The notes under the pieces were generated by a model. That model was not told the DNA's origin. It did no database searches and was given only the letters and a program-made list of their open reading frames with translations. A program made the translations under genes and the position numbers. Positions 43,481 through 52,977 of a DNA stretch of 64,000 nt are shown here, one piece after another (within the stretch, counting starts at the first letter, position 1; each line of letters starts with the position of its first letter). The DNA is from Bacillota bacterium (GTDB taxonomy: Bacteria; Bacillota; Clostridia; Saccharofermentanales; Saccharofermentanaceae), in assembly GCA_023397475.1 (NCBI GenBank), contig JAEWUD010000043.1:1-64000 (forward strand), in the 5' to 3' direction.

Positions 43481-44257
43481 TCATTCTTCATTATTGTCTT
43501 GGATCGTTCTTTCCTTCTCCAGACGATATTGTGCGGGACTTAATCCACAGTAGTGCTTAAATCTTTTGCTGAAATGGAAGGGATCTAAGAATCCCACCAT
43601 TTCTGTTATCGTTTTTACAGAAAGAGAAGTGTCACGAAGAAGTTGCGTTGCGATCATCATTCGATAATTGTTAAGATACTTACTCGGGGTCGTTTGTAGT
43701 TGGTCTTTGAATACTTTCGTAAGATATGCGGAGGAGAAACCAAAGGCGTCTGCAATTTCAGACAGATCAATCTGCTTCGCATAATTCATATGGATATACG
43801 TTTCTACGAGAGCAATAATCTCTTCTGGACTTTTCATATCATCGACGGATGGCAAATGACCATTGCTTGCACGTTGTTCGGTCTGCAGATTTTTTAGTGT
43901 TGACTGTAATTCCAGAAAATTGATCGGTTTTAGCAAGTAATCGAAGACATTATTTTGAATCGCGGATTTTGCATATTCAAAATCATCATACCCACTAACA
44001 ACGATGATCTTAATGAACGGAAAATTGTCGTTTACCTCCTGAATTAGCCGTAGTCCATCCATTACAGGCATTTTGATATCTGTGAATAAGATGTTCGGCA
44101 ACAGAGTGCGCACGAGCTCATAGCCCTCCTCGCCATCATAGGCGACACCGATAACCTTAAAATTGGAGTTCGCGTTCTCAATATTATTAACGATGCTACG
44201 CGCAATGATCTTCTCATCTTCGACGACAACTGCGGTGATCACTTCTTTATTCTTCAT
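43481..44257 (-). CDS. AraC-type response regulator (YesN family)
   Basis: 258 aa. The receiver domain has acidic VVEDE, the phospho-acceptor Asp60 in FTDIKMPVMDG and Lys in YLLKPINF. A C-terminal AraC double helix-turn-helix (about 150-255) includes DLSEIADAFGFSSAYLTKVFKDQ and VGFLDPFHFSKRFKHYCGLSPAQYR. It should activate the divergently transcribed sugar operon when phosphorylated by the kinase encoded just upstream. Its start overlaps the kinase stop by 11 bp, so the pair is translationally coupled. Confidence 0.93.
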   Translation of the reverse strand: MKNKEVITAVVVEDEKIIARSIVNNIENANSNFKVIGVAYDGEEGYELVRTLLPNILFTDIKMPVMDGLRLIQEVNDNFPFIKIIVVSGYDDFEYAKSAIQNNVFDYLLKPINFLELQSTLKNLQTEQRASNGHLPSVDDMKSPEEIIALVETYIHMNYAKQIDLSEIADAFGFSSAYLTKVFKDQLQTTPSKYLNNYRMMIATQLLRDTSLSVKTITEMVGFLDPFHFSKRFKHYCGLSPAQYRLEKERTIQDNNEE

Positions 44258-46034
44258 GCCATCCTCCTATGGTAACGGATGCCCCGCCACTCTCCAGGTT
44301 CTCCAACCTGAATGTGAAGTTCGTACTGTTCAGTATCTTGAGACGGATATATATATTCATCAGACCCATACCCTTAATCTCGAGAGAGGGTAGAAGACCA
44401 CTCTTATCTATTTGTCGAATTTTCTCTTCGATGGTTAGAATCGTCTCCGGATCGAAACCGGGTCCATTATCAATTACAGAGATGTAGTAACTGTTATCAA
44501 CAACGAAGCCTCTGATTTTGATATGCCAGGGAGGCTTGATCGATGTTGAGAACTTAATAGCGTTCTCGACAAGAAGCTGGATACACAATTTGGGTATCTT
44601 AAGCGGTAACATCGATTCGGGAACGTCAACGGAGTAGGATAAATCTTCCTGATAACGGATCATCATACATGTTAAGTAATTCTCGGTATGCTTCAATTCC
44701 GTCTGCAGCGGCACCAATTTATCGGAATCAGAGGAAATATATCGAAGCAGATTCGCAATGGCCTGACACATGACGATAATTTCCTTGTCCATTCCTTCCT
44801 CGGCCATCGATTGTATCGCGGAAATCGAATTGAAAAGAAAGTGCGGATTCATCTGCGATTGCAAAGCGAGCATTTTTGATTGCATCTCTTGGTTCTGCAA
44901 AAGCAATTGTCGTTCGATGGATTCACGAAGTTTCTCTTGCATATCGTAAAATCCGTCATTCAAGGAGTTGAGTTCATAGATGCTCGTGTGGATATTAGCT
45001 TTTGTGTGTGCCTGATCCAGTCGAAAAGCAGCTACTTGTTTATAGATCGCGTCGATAGGATTCGTTATATGACGTGCAGCAAAATAAGCAATCACCATAC
45101 AAGCGAGAATCATAAAAATGGTTATTACTGCGGTGTTCCTGAAATACTCCCATGCGTTCGAATACAAACTCGACTGCGGAAGTGCAACGATGGTTGTAAA
45201 TCCGGAGTAAGCAGAATAACTGCAGGCAAGGACTTCGGTGCCGTTCGCTGATTCTACGGTCTGCGACGAAGCACCATCGGCAAGGATTTCTTGTGATCTC
45301 AGATAATAGAATGTCATATCCTCGGAGGTGATCGGGAAAACAAGATTTCCCGAAGAATCAAAGACATATATGTTTTCGCCGTAGATGGATTTATGTGTGA
45401 TTGCGCTCGAGAACACCGAGTTCGCGGACTTTTTCGCCTCAACAATCCCTTGCGGATTATTAAAAACATTGTAGTAAACGCGGAATAGCGAGATGAAGGA
45501 TCTCTTGTAAATACCGTTGTAATACTTCGAGAGCTTGTCATCTTCGCCGGTATTGATAATGACCTTGTATCCGGAAGCTCTCATTACTTCGTCGTACCAA
45601 TACATATCCTTCGTATCGTTGGCGTAGTAACCGTTATTTACTCCGGAAGCAAAAACACCGTTATCCAGTGAATAGAGATTGATCTGATCCGCGGGAAAAT
45701 TCGGACCGATTATTGCGATCAGCAGATCGCCCAGCATCTTGGTGTTGTTGAAATAATCGCTATCCTCAACGTTCGTCGACTGATTATACTCCGCGAAGGT
45801 TGTCTTAATAATATTTGAATAGGCCACATTCATGGTGACCATATTCAGATCATCAAGCTGATCATCAATCGAGTTTCCGATGGTCGTCGAATTCTGCGAT
45901 ATTGTGGCAAGGGTCTGCCTTCCGACATTCTGAACTTCAAATACGACAAACAGAGCATAGTAGATAAAACAAGCAATAATCAAAATGATTGCATAGGTAT
46001 AGAACATCGAAGTACGAATTGTTCTCGCTTTCAC
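44247..46034 (-). CDS. YesM-type sensor histidine kinase
   Basis: 595 aa. A transmembrane helix lies near residues 10-33, then a roughly 260-residue extracellular sensor of Cache type, a second helix around 298-320 and a HAMP region. The His_kinase domain carries QSQMNPHFLFNSISAI with phospho-accepting His398, and the ATPase domain has LVENAIKF and DNGPGFD. YesM-type kinases sense saccharides at the cell surface, often with an ABC binding protein. The gene diverges from the sugar-binding lipoprotein gene, which supports that role. Confidence 0.93.
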   Translation of the reverse strand: MKARTIRTSMFYTYAIILIIACFIYYALFVVFEVQNVGRQTLATISQNSTTIGNSIDDQLDDLNMVTMNVAYSNIIKTTFAEYNQSTNVEDSDYFNNTKMLGDLLIAIIGPNFPADQINLYSLDNGVFASGVNNGYYANDTKDMYWYDEVMRASGYKVIINTGEDDKLSKYYNGIYKRSFISLFRVYYNVFNNPQGIVEAKKSANSVFSSAITHKSIYGENIYVFDSSGNLVFPITSEDMTFYYLRSQEILADGASSQTVESANGTEVLACSYSAYSGFTTIVALPQSSLYSNAWEYFRNTAVITIFMILACMVIAYFAARHITNPIDAIYKQVAAFRLDQAHTKANIHTSIYELNSLNDGFYDMQEKLRESIERQLLLQNQEMQSKMLALQSQMNPHFLFNSISAIQSMAEEGMDKEIIVMCQAIANLLRYISSDSDKLVPLQTELKHTENYLTCMMIRYQEDLSYSVDVPESMLPLKIPKLCIQLLVENAIKFSTSIKPPWHIKIRGFVVDNSYYISVIDNGPGFDPETILTIEEKIRQIDKSGLLPSLEIKGMGLMNIYIRLKILNSTNFTFRLENLESGGASVTIGGWHEE

Positions 46035-46148
46035 AGGGTTTTCTCCAATTAATTAATGACATGTGCGCAAAACAACCAAACAATGGTTAAAAACACACAT
46101 GTCATTTGTGCGAATTTACATTCCCAGAAATAGCGGGTCTATATATTA

Positions 46149-46179
46149 TTGAACTCGTACAGCAAGTTCATTCTATAAG
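46149..46179 (+). promoter_or_regulatory. Promoter/operator region of the sugar operon
   Basis: TTGAAC (46149-46154) and TATAAG (46174-46179) with a 19-nt spacer. The arms TGAACT (46150-46155) and AGTTCA (46165-46170) form an inverted repeat that could bind the AraC-type regulator. Confidence 0.4.
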
Positions 46180-46219
46180 ATGAAGGAAAAACATGTCAAC
46201 AAGATTCAAGGAGGGAAAG

Positions 46220-47584
46220 ATGAAAAGATTCTTATTAGTAGCTTTAGCCGCTGTTATGTTGGTAAGCTCGGTCGCTTGCTCAACGACGACAAACACGTCT
46301 GCTACATCGGCTGTGGCGACTGCCGCCACAACCGGTTCTTCAACAGATTCGTCAACAACAACAGAGGCGACGAAGCAGGACGTAACGATCACCTACATGG
46401 TCAGCCAGGATCAACTTCAGGACGCAGAGATTGAGCTTGGTCAGAAATTCACTGAGGCAACCGGAATTAAGGTCGACTACCAGGTGATTCCTTCGGATCA
46501 GTATGTTAACCTCCTGACCACCAAGATGAATGCCGGAGAATGTGCAGACATTTTCTCTTCACAGGGTGGACAGTTTGATATTGTTACACAGCTGAATGTT
46601 GAGAAGAATGCGGTTGATCTGTCCGGCGAGAGCTGGTCATCCACCGTTGATCCTCTTGCGGCGGCCGAGTTATCTGTTGACGGAAAACTCTACGGACAGC
46701 CCATTCAGGATGTCTCGAGTGTTTGGGCGATTGCCTATAATACGAAGATTTTCGCGGAGAACAATCTTCAGGTTCCGACAACCTTTGCTGAGTTCAAGAC
46801 CGTATGCGAAACGATCAAGACAGCTGGCATAACGCCGGTGTATGAATGTGTATCGGACGGATGGCACCATGTGTTGTGGTTTCCTGAAGTAGGTGCGGCC
46901 TACGAGGCAGCAGAACCTGGTTTGATCGATAACCTTAACAGCAATACCACAACATTTGCTGCGAGTGCTGTCATGAAGCAGTCTCTCGATCAGATTAAGG
47001 AAATGGTCGATGCCGGCTACTGGGGCGAGAACTATATGTCGAATGCGTATGCGGACGCTGCCAAGAGCTTCGCAAGCGGCGAGTATGCCATGGTTGTAGC
47101 CAATCAGGGATTCGGAGCGGAAGTAGAAGCGATAGGAACGGAGCTGAAGGCCAGCGATGTAGGATACTTTGTCATCCCGCTTGTTGACAATCAGATCTTG
47201 AATGTCAATCCTGTCGGACCGTCAAGATTCATCTACTCCGGAAGCAAGAACATTGATGCTGCCAAACAGTACCTTGCCTATATCGCACAGGCGGAGAATC
47301 TTCAGTACCTGATCGATAACGTTTCGAAAAACAATACTCTGCCTTTCAGCGGTGTTACGGATAAGTACTCCGAAACGATCAAGACTTTCTATGCTACATA
47401 TGCGACACACGGCACGGTTATGCAGACTACTGTCAAGTACTTGAACCCGCAGTGGATGGAAATCGGTAAAGAACTGGCTGCACTCATCTTGGGAGACTCG
47501 TCCTCTGAAGATGTACTCAAGAACATTGATAAGAACAGAGCGGATCAGGCAACCGCAGCCAAAGATCCGGCTTGGAACGAGTAA
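46220..47584 (+). CDS. ABC sugar transporter substrate-binding lipoprotein
   Basis: 454 aa from the ATG at 46220 (AAGGAGGG 6-7 nt upstream). The signal peptide MKRFLLVALAAVMLVSSVAC has a lipobox with Cys20 as lipidation site. A Thr/Ser-rich tether follows, then a family 1 solute-binding domain (QKFTEATGIKVDYQVIPSDQYVNLLTTKMNAGECADIF). It delivers an oligosaccharide or sugar to the two permeases. The next gene is separated by a strong hairpin, a common device for making more binding protein than permease. Confidence 0.95.
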   Translation: MKRFLLVALAAVMLVSSVACSTTTNTSATSAVATAATTGSSTDSSTTTEATKQDVTITYMVSQDQLQDAEIELGQKFTEATGIKVDYQVIPSDQYVNLLTTKMNAGECADIFSSQGGQFDIVTQLNVEKNAVDLSGESWSSTVDPLAAAELSVDGKLYGQPIQDVSSVWAIAYNTKIFAENNLQVPTTFAEFKTVCETIKTAGITPVYECVSDGWHHVLWFPEVGAAYEAAEPGLIDNLNSNTTTFAASAVMKQSLDQIKEMVDAGYWGENYMSNAYADAAKSFASGEYAMVVANQGFGAEVEAIGTELKASDVGYFVIPLVDNQILNVNPVGPSRFIYSGSKNIDAAKQYLAYIAQAENLQYLIDNVSKNNTLPFSGVTDKYSETIKTFYATYATHGTVMQTTVKYLNPQWMEIGKELAALILGDSSSEDVLKNIDKNRADQATAAKDPAWNE

Positions 47585-47609
47585 GACAGAATAATAAACA
47601 GTAATAAGG

Positions 47610-47645
47610 TAGGTTGCTCCGGGAGCAAGCTCTCGGAGCAACCTA
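47610..47645 (+). promoter_or_regulatory. Intercistronic stem-loop between binding protein and permeases
   Basis: A 12-bp stem (TAGGTTGCTCCG at 47610-47621 with CGGAGCAACCTA at 47634-47645) and loop. It probably protects the upstream mRNA and/or partly terminates. Confidence 0.75.
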
Positions 47646-47662
47646 TATTTATAAGGAAGTGG

Positions 47663-48544
47663 ATGCAGATGAATGAGAGGAAAACATACCCTTTATACTT
47701 CGTATATGGAGCACTAATTCTCTATGTAGCATTGTGTGTCATTCCCGGTGTGATTGGAATCGGATACTCGTTTACAGATTGGTCTTCGTATTCTGATGAG
47801 ATTAACTTCATTGGTTTGAAGAATTTTGCCATTATCTTCTCACCAGACGAGAACTATATCGAATACCTGAGTAACACAATCCTTTTCACACTGGTAACGA
47901 CCATCTGCAAAAGCGTTATCGGGTTGTCACTTGCAGTCCTCCTTACGAAAAAAATACGGGGTTTGAACATTCACCGAGCCATTATGTATATGCCGGCCGT
48001 CATCTCAACGCTTATCGTCGGTATGACTTTCAAGAGCATATTGAACCCTCAAATTGGCCTTCTGAATGAATCCCTACGGTCGATCGGCCTGGATGTCTTC
48101 GCTCTGAAGTGGCTGACAGATTCGAAAATCGCGTTCTGGTCCGTTATGGCCGTCGATATCTGGAAAGGTGTCGGATACATCATGACGATATTTATCGCGG
48201 GGATTATGGCAATCTCGCCGGCGTATTTTGAAGCAGCTGAAATTGACGGTGCGTCGCCGTGGCAAAAATTCAAGTCGGTGACTCTTCCTCTGCTCATGCC
48301 TACGATCGCGGTGACAACGGTACTCAATGTTCTCTATGGATTGAAGGTGTTTGACATCGTGTATTCCCTGACCAATGGAGGCCCCGGTTATGCGACGGAA
48401 GTCTTGTATACCGGCGTTTATAAGGAATTTAGCGAAGGTAGATACGCAGTAGGAACAACCCTTTCATCGGTTATGTTTGTCGTGATGCTCTTCGTCGGTT
48501 ATTTCATGATCAAGATTATGACTAAGAAAGAGGTGGAAGAGTAA
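47663..48544 (+). CDS. ABC sugar transporter permease 1
   Basis: 293 aa with six hydrophobic helices and the inner-membrane component signature EAAEIDGASPWQKFKSVTLPLL (EAA loop, about 190-212). It starts at the ATG at 47663, with an alternative two codons on. MalF/UgpA-like family. Its stop overlaps the next ATG (TAATG). Confidence 0.94.
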   Translation: MQMNERKTYPLYFVYGALILYVALCVIPGVIGIGYSFTDWSSYSDEINFIGLKNFAIIFSPDENYIEYLSNTILFTLVTTICKSVIGLSLAVLLTKKIRGLNIHRAIMYMPAVISTLIVGMTFKSILNPQIGLLNESLRSIGLDVFALKWLTDSKIAFWSVMAVDIWKGVGYIMTIFIAGIMAISPAYFEAAEIDGASPWQKFKSVTLPLLMPTIAVTTVLNVLYGLKVFDIVYSLTNGGPGYATEVLYTGVYKEFSEGRYAVGTTLSSVMFVVMLFVGYFMIKIMTKKEVEE

Positions 48545-49368
48545 TGAAGCATAGAAAAATTGCGAACTCTATTGCCGTGAATGCGATAGCCTGGATCGTA
48601 TCAGCGATTCTGATCATTCCTCTTCTTCTGATCCTGATCAATTCCTTCAAGACAAGCATTGCAGCCTCCGATATGAATCTTCTCCTTCCAAGTGAATGGA
48701 GATTCGACAATTTTCTGGTTGTAATCGAGAAAGGAAAGCTGGATACCGCCTTCTTGAACAGCATGATTTATTCAGTCGGAAGTGTCACCCTGTGTACATT
48801 CTTGGCATCTTTGGCATCCTTTGTCCTTTCGCGAAGAAGAAAAAGAGCAAGTAAATTATTGTACCTGTTCTTTGTTCTTGGCATCACAATGCCGATAAAC
48901 TTCGTTTCTCTCATGAAAGTGATGCAGGTTTTGCACCTGTACAATACGAGGTTTGGCGTAATCCTTCTGTATGCTGCATTACAAATGCCCTTCACGATTT
49001 TCCTGACCTATGGATTCATCAGTAAGATTCCAAGAGATATAGACGAGGCAGCTGTTCTTGATGGGTGTACTCCGTTGCGACTGTTCTTCTCGGTAATTCT
49101 GCCGTTACTGAAACCTGTTCTCATCACTGTAATGGTTCTTACCTTTCTTAATACATGGAATGAATTTGTGCTTCCGTTATACTTCACCGGAAGTACAGAA
49201 AAATGGCCGATGACGCTTGCAGTTTATAACTTCTTCGGCATTTACTTCAAGGATTGGAATCTGATCTGTGCTGACATCGTGCTAACGAGCGTACCGGTTA
49301 TCATCGTCTATTTCCTGGGACAGAAATATATCGTTTCAGGCATGACATCCGGTGCCGTGAAAGGATAG
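48544..49368 (+). CDS. ABC sugar transporter permease 2
   Basis: 274 aa, MalG/UgpE-like, with six helices and EAA loop DEAAVLDGCTPLRLFFSVILPLL. It ends ...KYIVSGMTSGAVKG, typical of CUT1 permeases. No ATP-binding subunit follows; CUT1 systems of Bacillota often share a distant MsmK/UgpC-type ATPase. Confidence 0.95.
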   Translation: MKHRKIANSIAVNAIAWIVSAILIIPLLLILINSFKTSIAASDMNLLLPSEWRFDNFLVVIEKGKLDTAFLNSMIYSVGSVTLCTFLASLASFVLSRRRKRASKLLYLFFVLGITMPINFVSLMKVMQVLHLYNTRFGVILLYAALQMPFTIFLTYGFISKIPRDIDEAAVLDGCTPLRLFFSVILPLLKPVLITVMVLTFLNTWNEFVLPLYFTGSTEKWPMTLAVYNFFGIYFKDWNLICADIVLTSVPVIIVYFLGQKYIVSGMTSGAVKG

Positions 49369-49371
49369 CAA

Positions 49372-51414
49372 ATGGACCAGTATATACGAAGAATCTCAGA
49401 TACGATTACTCGGTTTGTCTACACGCAGAAAGGGAGTCTCATAAACAACTCTCTCTTGATCGATAGTCCCTCTGTTCATCAAGACAATTCCGCCGATGCG
49501 GCTTGTGAGACTCCCTTTGCAATACATGATGTTCAACTCATCGAGAAGCCGGTTATACAGTACACGACAAAGAATGATCCCATAGTTGTGACGATGAAAA
49601 CTGTTGATGGAGATCGCAGTTACATAGAGAATCTGGAACCATACGAGGCCGGACTCGCATACCAGGCGCGTATCACTATTTTGCTTTCTCCGGATGAAGC
49701 CATTTATGGCCTCGGCCAGGATGAACTTGGTGTTTATAACAAGAGAGGAACCATTCAGTATTTATACCAGCACAACATGAGGATTCCGATGCCGTTTTTT
49801 GTCTCGAGCAAGGGGTATGGTGTTCTTTTTGACTGCTGCTCATTGATGACGTTTGATGATACATCCGATATGACAAGGATAACGCTGGACTGCGTGGATC
49901 AGCTCGATTTCTACATTATTACCGGAGATTTCGACGAGATTATTGCAGGATATCGAGAATTAACGGGCAGAGCCTCGCGTCTGCCCGCGTGGGCCTTCGG
50001 ATATATCCAGTCGAAAGAAACCTATAAAACACAAGACGAACTTGTCGCTGTTGTCGAAGAGTATCGTCGAAGACAAATTCCAATCGATGTTATTGTACAA
50101 GACTGGAAGACGTGGGAAGGCGAACTCTGGGGAGACAAAGTACTGGACAAATCCAGATACCCGGACGTACGGGATGCAATCTTGCGAATTCATGAGATGC
50201 ACGCCCATACGATGATATCTATCTGGCCAAACATGAGAGCAGGCGGGAAGAACCACGAGGAGTTTGCCCGAAAAGGAATGCTTCTGGGAGATTATTCCAC
50301 CTATGACGCTTTCTCTCCGGATGCCAGACGACTCTACTGGGAGCAGATCATTGCGGAGTTGAAGGACTTCGACAGTTGGTGGTGTGACTCTACCGAGCCA
50401 TTCTCGTCACCTGATTGGGGTGGATCCGTTCTGCTTTCCGAAGAAGAACGCTTTGCTCTTGTCGGTGATGAACACAAGAAATACCTGGGGCCCCATAGGG
50501 CAAACACATACGCTTTACTGCATGCTAAGGGGATTTTCGAGAATCAAAAGAAAGATTTTCCGCAGAAACCCGTGCTCAACCTAACGAGATCCGGATATGC
50601 GGGAATTCAGAAGTACGGCGTCGCGTTGTGGGCCGGAGATACATCCGCTACATGGCGGGAGCTAAGAGCCGAGATAGCGAAGGGGCTTAGCGTCAGCTTG
50701 AGCGGATTACCCTACTGGACGGTCGACATCGGTGCGTTTTTTGCCGGGAATGTTGAATGCTGGAGAAAATGGAAGGGAGATCCCGAAGCAGAGGCGGTAT
50801 GGTTCTGGGCAGGAGAGTACAACGATGGGGTCGCAGATCTGGGGTATCAGGAGTTGTATACGCGATGGCTGCAATTTGGCGTGTTCCTCCCGCTGTTTCG
50901 TTCACACGGAACCGATACACCTCGCGAGATATGGCATTTCGATGGCATCTTCTATGATGCGATCGTCAAATTCATTAAGCTCCGCTATACGCTCATGCCG
51001 TACATCCTCGAGATGGCAGATCGAGTGAGTGAAGAACATTACACGATCATGCGAAGTCTGATGTTTGATTTCCCGGATGATGAGAATGTGCAGAATATCT
51101 GCAATGAATTTATGTTTGGAGATAGCATCCTTGTTTGTCCCGTAACGGTTCCCATGTATTTCGAAAAGAACAGCCGCCCGCTTGATTCGGACAAGCAGAT
51201 GGATTGTTACTTGCCACGAGGAGCGGATTGGGTCGATTTCTGGACGAATGCGTTCTATCACGGCGGACAGACGGTTACGGTAAATGCTTCTATTGACGCA
51301 ATTCCGTTATTCGTTCGGGCGGGAAGCCGGATTCCGACACAGAGAGAGCTCCAATATGTGGGTGAGGATCAGCCGATCCAATGGATTGATTTTGGGACAG
51401 ACAGTAAGAAGTAA
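49372..51414 (+). CDS. Glycoside hydrolase family 31 enzyme
   Basis: 680 aa, cytoplasmic (no signal peptide). An N-terminal beta domain is followed by the catalytic barrel: GYIQSKETYKTQDELVAVVE, DVIVQDWKTW, the nucleophile Asp339 in WWCDSTEP, and the acid/base Asp423 in WAGDTSATWREL. A C-terminal beta domain ends with VRAGSRIPTQRELQYV. GH31 enzymes are alpha-glucosidases, alpha-xylosidases, alpha-galactosidases and relatives; the linkage cannot be fixed from the motifs alone. It starts 4 bp after permease 2 and presumably cleaves the imported oligosaccharide. Confidence 0.92.
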   Translation: MDQYIRRISDTITRFVYTQKGSLINNSLLIDSPSVHQDNSADAACETPFAIHDVQLIEKPVIQYTTKNDPIVVTMKTVDGDRSYIENLEPYEAGLAYQARITILLSPDEAIYGLGQDELGVYNKRGTIQYLYQHNMRIPMPFFVSSKGYGVLFDCCSLMTFDDTSDMTRITLDCVDQLDFYIITGDFDEIIAGYRELTGRASRLPAWAFGYIQSKETYKTQDELVAVVEEYRRRQIPIDVIVQDWKTWEGELWGDKVLDKSRYPDVRDAILRIHEMHAHTMISIWPNMRAGGKNHEEFARKGMLLGDYSTYDAFSPDARRLYWEQIIAELKDFDSWWCDSTEPFSSPDWGGSVLLSEEERFALVGDEHKKYLGPHRANTYALLHAKGIFENQKKDFPQKPVLNLTRSGYAGIQKYGVALWAGDTSATWRELRAEIAKGLSVSLSGLPYWTVDIGAFFAGNVECWRKWKGDPEAEAVWFWAGEYNDGVADLGYQELYTRWLQFGVFLPLFRSHGTDTPREIWHFDGIFYDAIVKFIKLRYTLMPYILEMADRVSEEHYTIMRSLMFDFPDDENVQNICNEFMFGDSILVCPVTVPMYFEKNSRPLDSDKQMDCYLPRGADWVDFWTNAFYHGGQTVTVNASIDAIPLFVRAGSRIPTQRELQYVGEDQPIQWIDFGTDSKK

Positions 51415-51432
51415 GGAATGGAGGGTATAAGC

Positions 51433-52941
51433 ATGAATAGATTTCTCTTGGGAATTGATATCGGAACTTCCGCATGCAAAGTTGCCCTCTTCACGCCGGA
51501 CGGTCATGTTGTTGCCCAGGAGAGCCGTCCATATCAGGTTTACTATCCGAATCCCGGTTGGGCGGAGCAAGATCCTGAAGATTGGTGGAGAGCGGTAAGC
51601 GAAGCATTGCGATCTTTGCTTGTTACATCTGGAGTTGATCCGAAGGAGATTTGCGGAATCGGCATTGACGGTCAAGGATGGTCTGCTGTAGCGATCGATG
51701 CAGAAGGAAACGTGTTATGTAACTCGCCGATATGGCTGGATACACGTGCCGACGAGATATGTGATGAATGGAATCGCGGACATGATCCGCGTAGGATTTT
51801 CGATGTCTGCGGCAACCCTCTTCGAGCAGCATACACGCTGCCGAAAATTCTTTGGATGAAGAGATATAAGCCGGAAGTCTACCGCCGGATCCATAAAATT
51901 CTCCAATCGAATAGTTATCTTGTGTATAAATTATCAGGAGTTCTAACACAGGATATAAGTCAGGCGTACGCATATCAATGTTTCGACATGAGAAAAGGGC
52001 AATGGGACAAGTCCATGTGTGATTTGTTCGGGATCGATATGAACATACTTCCGGACATTTCTTCATGTCATCAAGTGGTTGGACGTGTGACCGAAGAAGC
52101 GGCAGTCATTACGGGTCTTGCCGAGGGAACGCCGGTAGTTGCCGGTGGACTCGACGCTGCATGCGGTGCGCTCGGTGTCGGCGTTATTCATCCGGGCGAG
52201 ACGCAGGAGCAGGGCGGTCAGGCGGGAGGAATGAGCATATGCATGGATACATACAAAGCGGATCCTCGACTCATACTCAGTTTTCACGTTGTCCCGAATA
52301 TGTGGCTTCTTCAGGGAGGAACTGTCGGCGGAGGCGGCGTCTATCGCTGGTTTGAACAGGAGTTTGGCGCCCAGGAGCGAGTTGATGCCGCCCGGTTGGG
52401 TACAGACGCTATGGAAGAGATGGATAACGAAGCAGAAACGATTATGGACGGAAGCGATGGAATGATTTTCTTGCCGTATATGGCGGGAGAAAGATCGCCG
52501 ATCTGGGATACAAAAGCGAAGGGTGTCTATTATGGCATCGATTACACAAAGTCGCGCGCGCACTTCATACGATCCAGTATGGAGGGGGTTGCGTTCTCGC
52601 TAAAGCATAACATCGATGTAGCGGAGAGTGCCGGCGTAGAGGTGGGAAACCTGCGCGCCATGGGAGGCGCCGCCAACAGCAGGCTGTGGACGCAGATTAA
52701 GGCGGATATTACGGGGAAACGTATTGTTGTGCCATCCTCGGATACCGCGACAACCCTCGGCGCCGCAATTCTGGCAGGAGTCGGTACCGGCGTATATGAG
52801 AGCTTTGAAGCAGCCGTTTCTCAAACCGTCAAAATCCAGCGCGAACATAAGCCGGATCCATTGAAGCACGACAAGTATTATGCGGTGTACAGGAAATACA
52901 GAGAAATTTACTCCTGCCTTGCAGAAACAATGCACGAGTAA
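51433..52941 (+). CDS. FGGY-family carbohydrate kinase
   Basis: 502 aa from the ATG at 51433 (GGAGGG 8 nt upstream). FGGY fold: LGIDIGTSACKVALF phosphate loop, WAEQDPEDWW, the sugar-binding loop GIDGQGWSAV (77-86), catalytic GGLDAACGALGVG and the C-terminal MGGAANSRLWTQIKADITG. Xylulokinases carry GQMHG in the loop; here it is GQGWS, so the substrate is probably not plain D-xylulose. It may phosphorylate a polyol or a ketohexose made by the following oxidoreductases. Confidence 0.9.
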   Translation: MNRFLLGIDIGTSACKVALFTPDGHVVAQESRPYQVYYPNPGWAEQDPEDWWRAVSEALRSLLVTSGVDPKEICGIGIDGQGWSAVAIDAEGNVLCNSPIWLDTRADEICDEWNRGHDPRRIFDVCGNPLRAAYTLPKILWMKRYKPEVYRRIHKILQSNSYLVYKLSGVLTQDISQAYAYQCFDMRKGQWDKSMCDLFGIDMNILPDISSCHQVVGRVTEEAAVITGLAEGTPVVAGGLDAACGALGVGVIHPGETQEQGGQAGGMSICMDTYKADPRLILSFHVVPNMWLLQGGTVGGGGVYRWFEQEFGAQERVDAARLGTDAMEEMDNEAETIMDGSDGMIFLPYMAGERSPIWDTKAKGVYYGIDYTKSRAHFIRSSMEGVAFSLKHNIDVAESAGVEVGNLRAMGGAANSRLWTQIKADITGKRIVVPSSDTATTLGAAILAGVGTGVYESFEAAVSQTVKIQREHKPDPLKHDKYYAVYRKYREIYSCLAETMHE

Positions 52942-52977
52942 CTTCTTTGGGATTGATAGGTTAAGGGGAGGACAATA

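Noticed and set aside
51433..52941. Plain xylulokinase
   Set aside because: The sugar loop reads GQGWS instead of the xylulokinase GQMHG, and there is no xylose isomerase; only the FGGY family is claimed.
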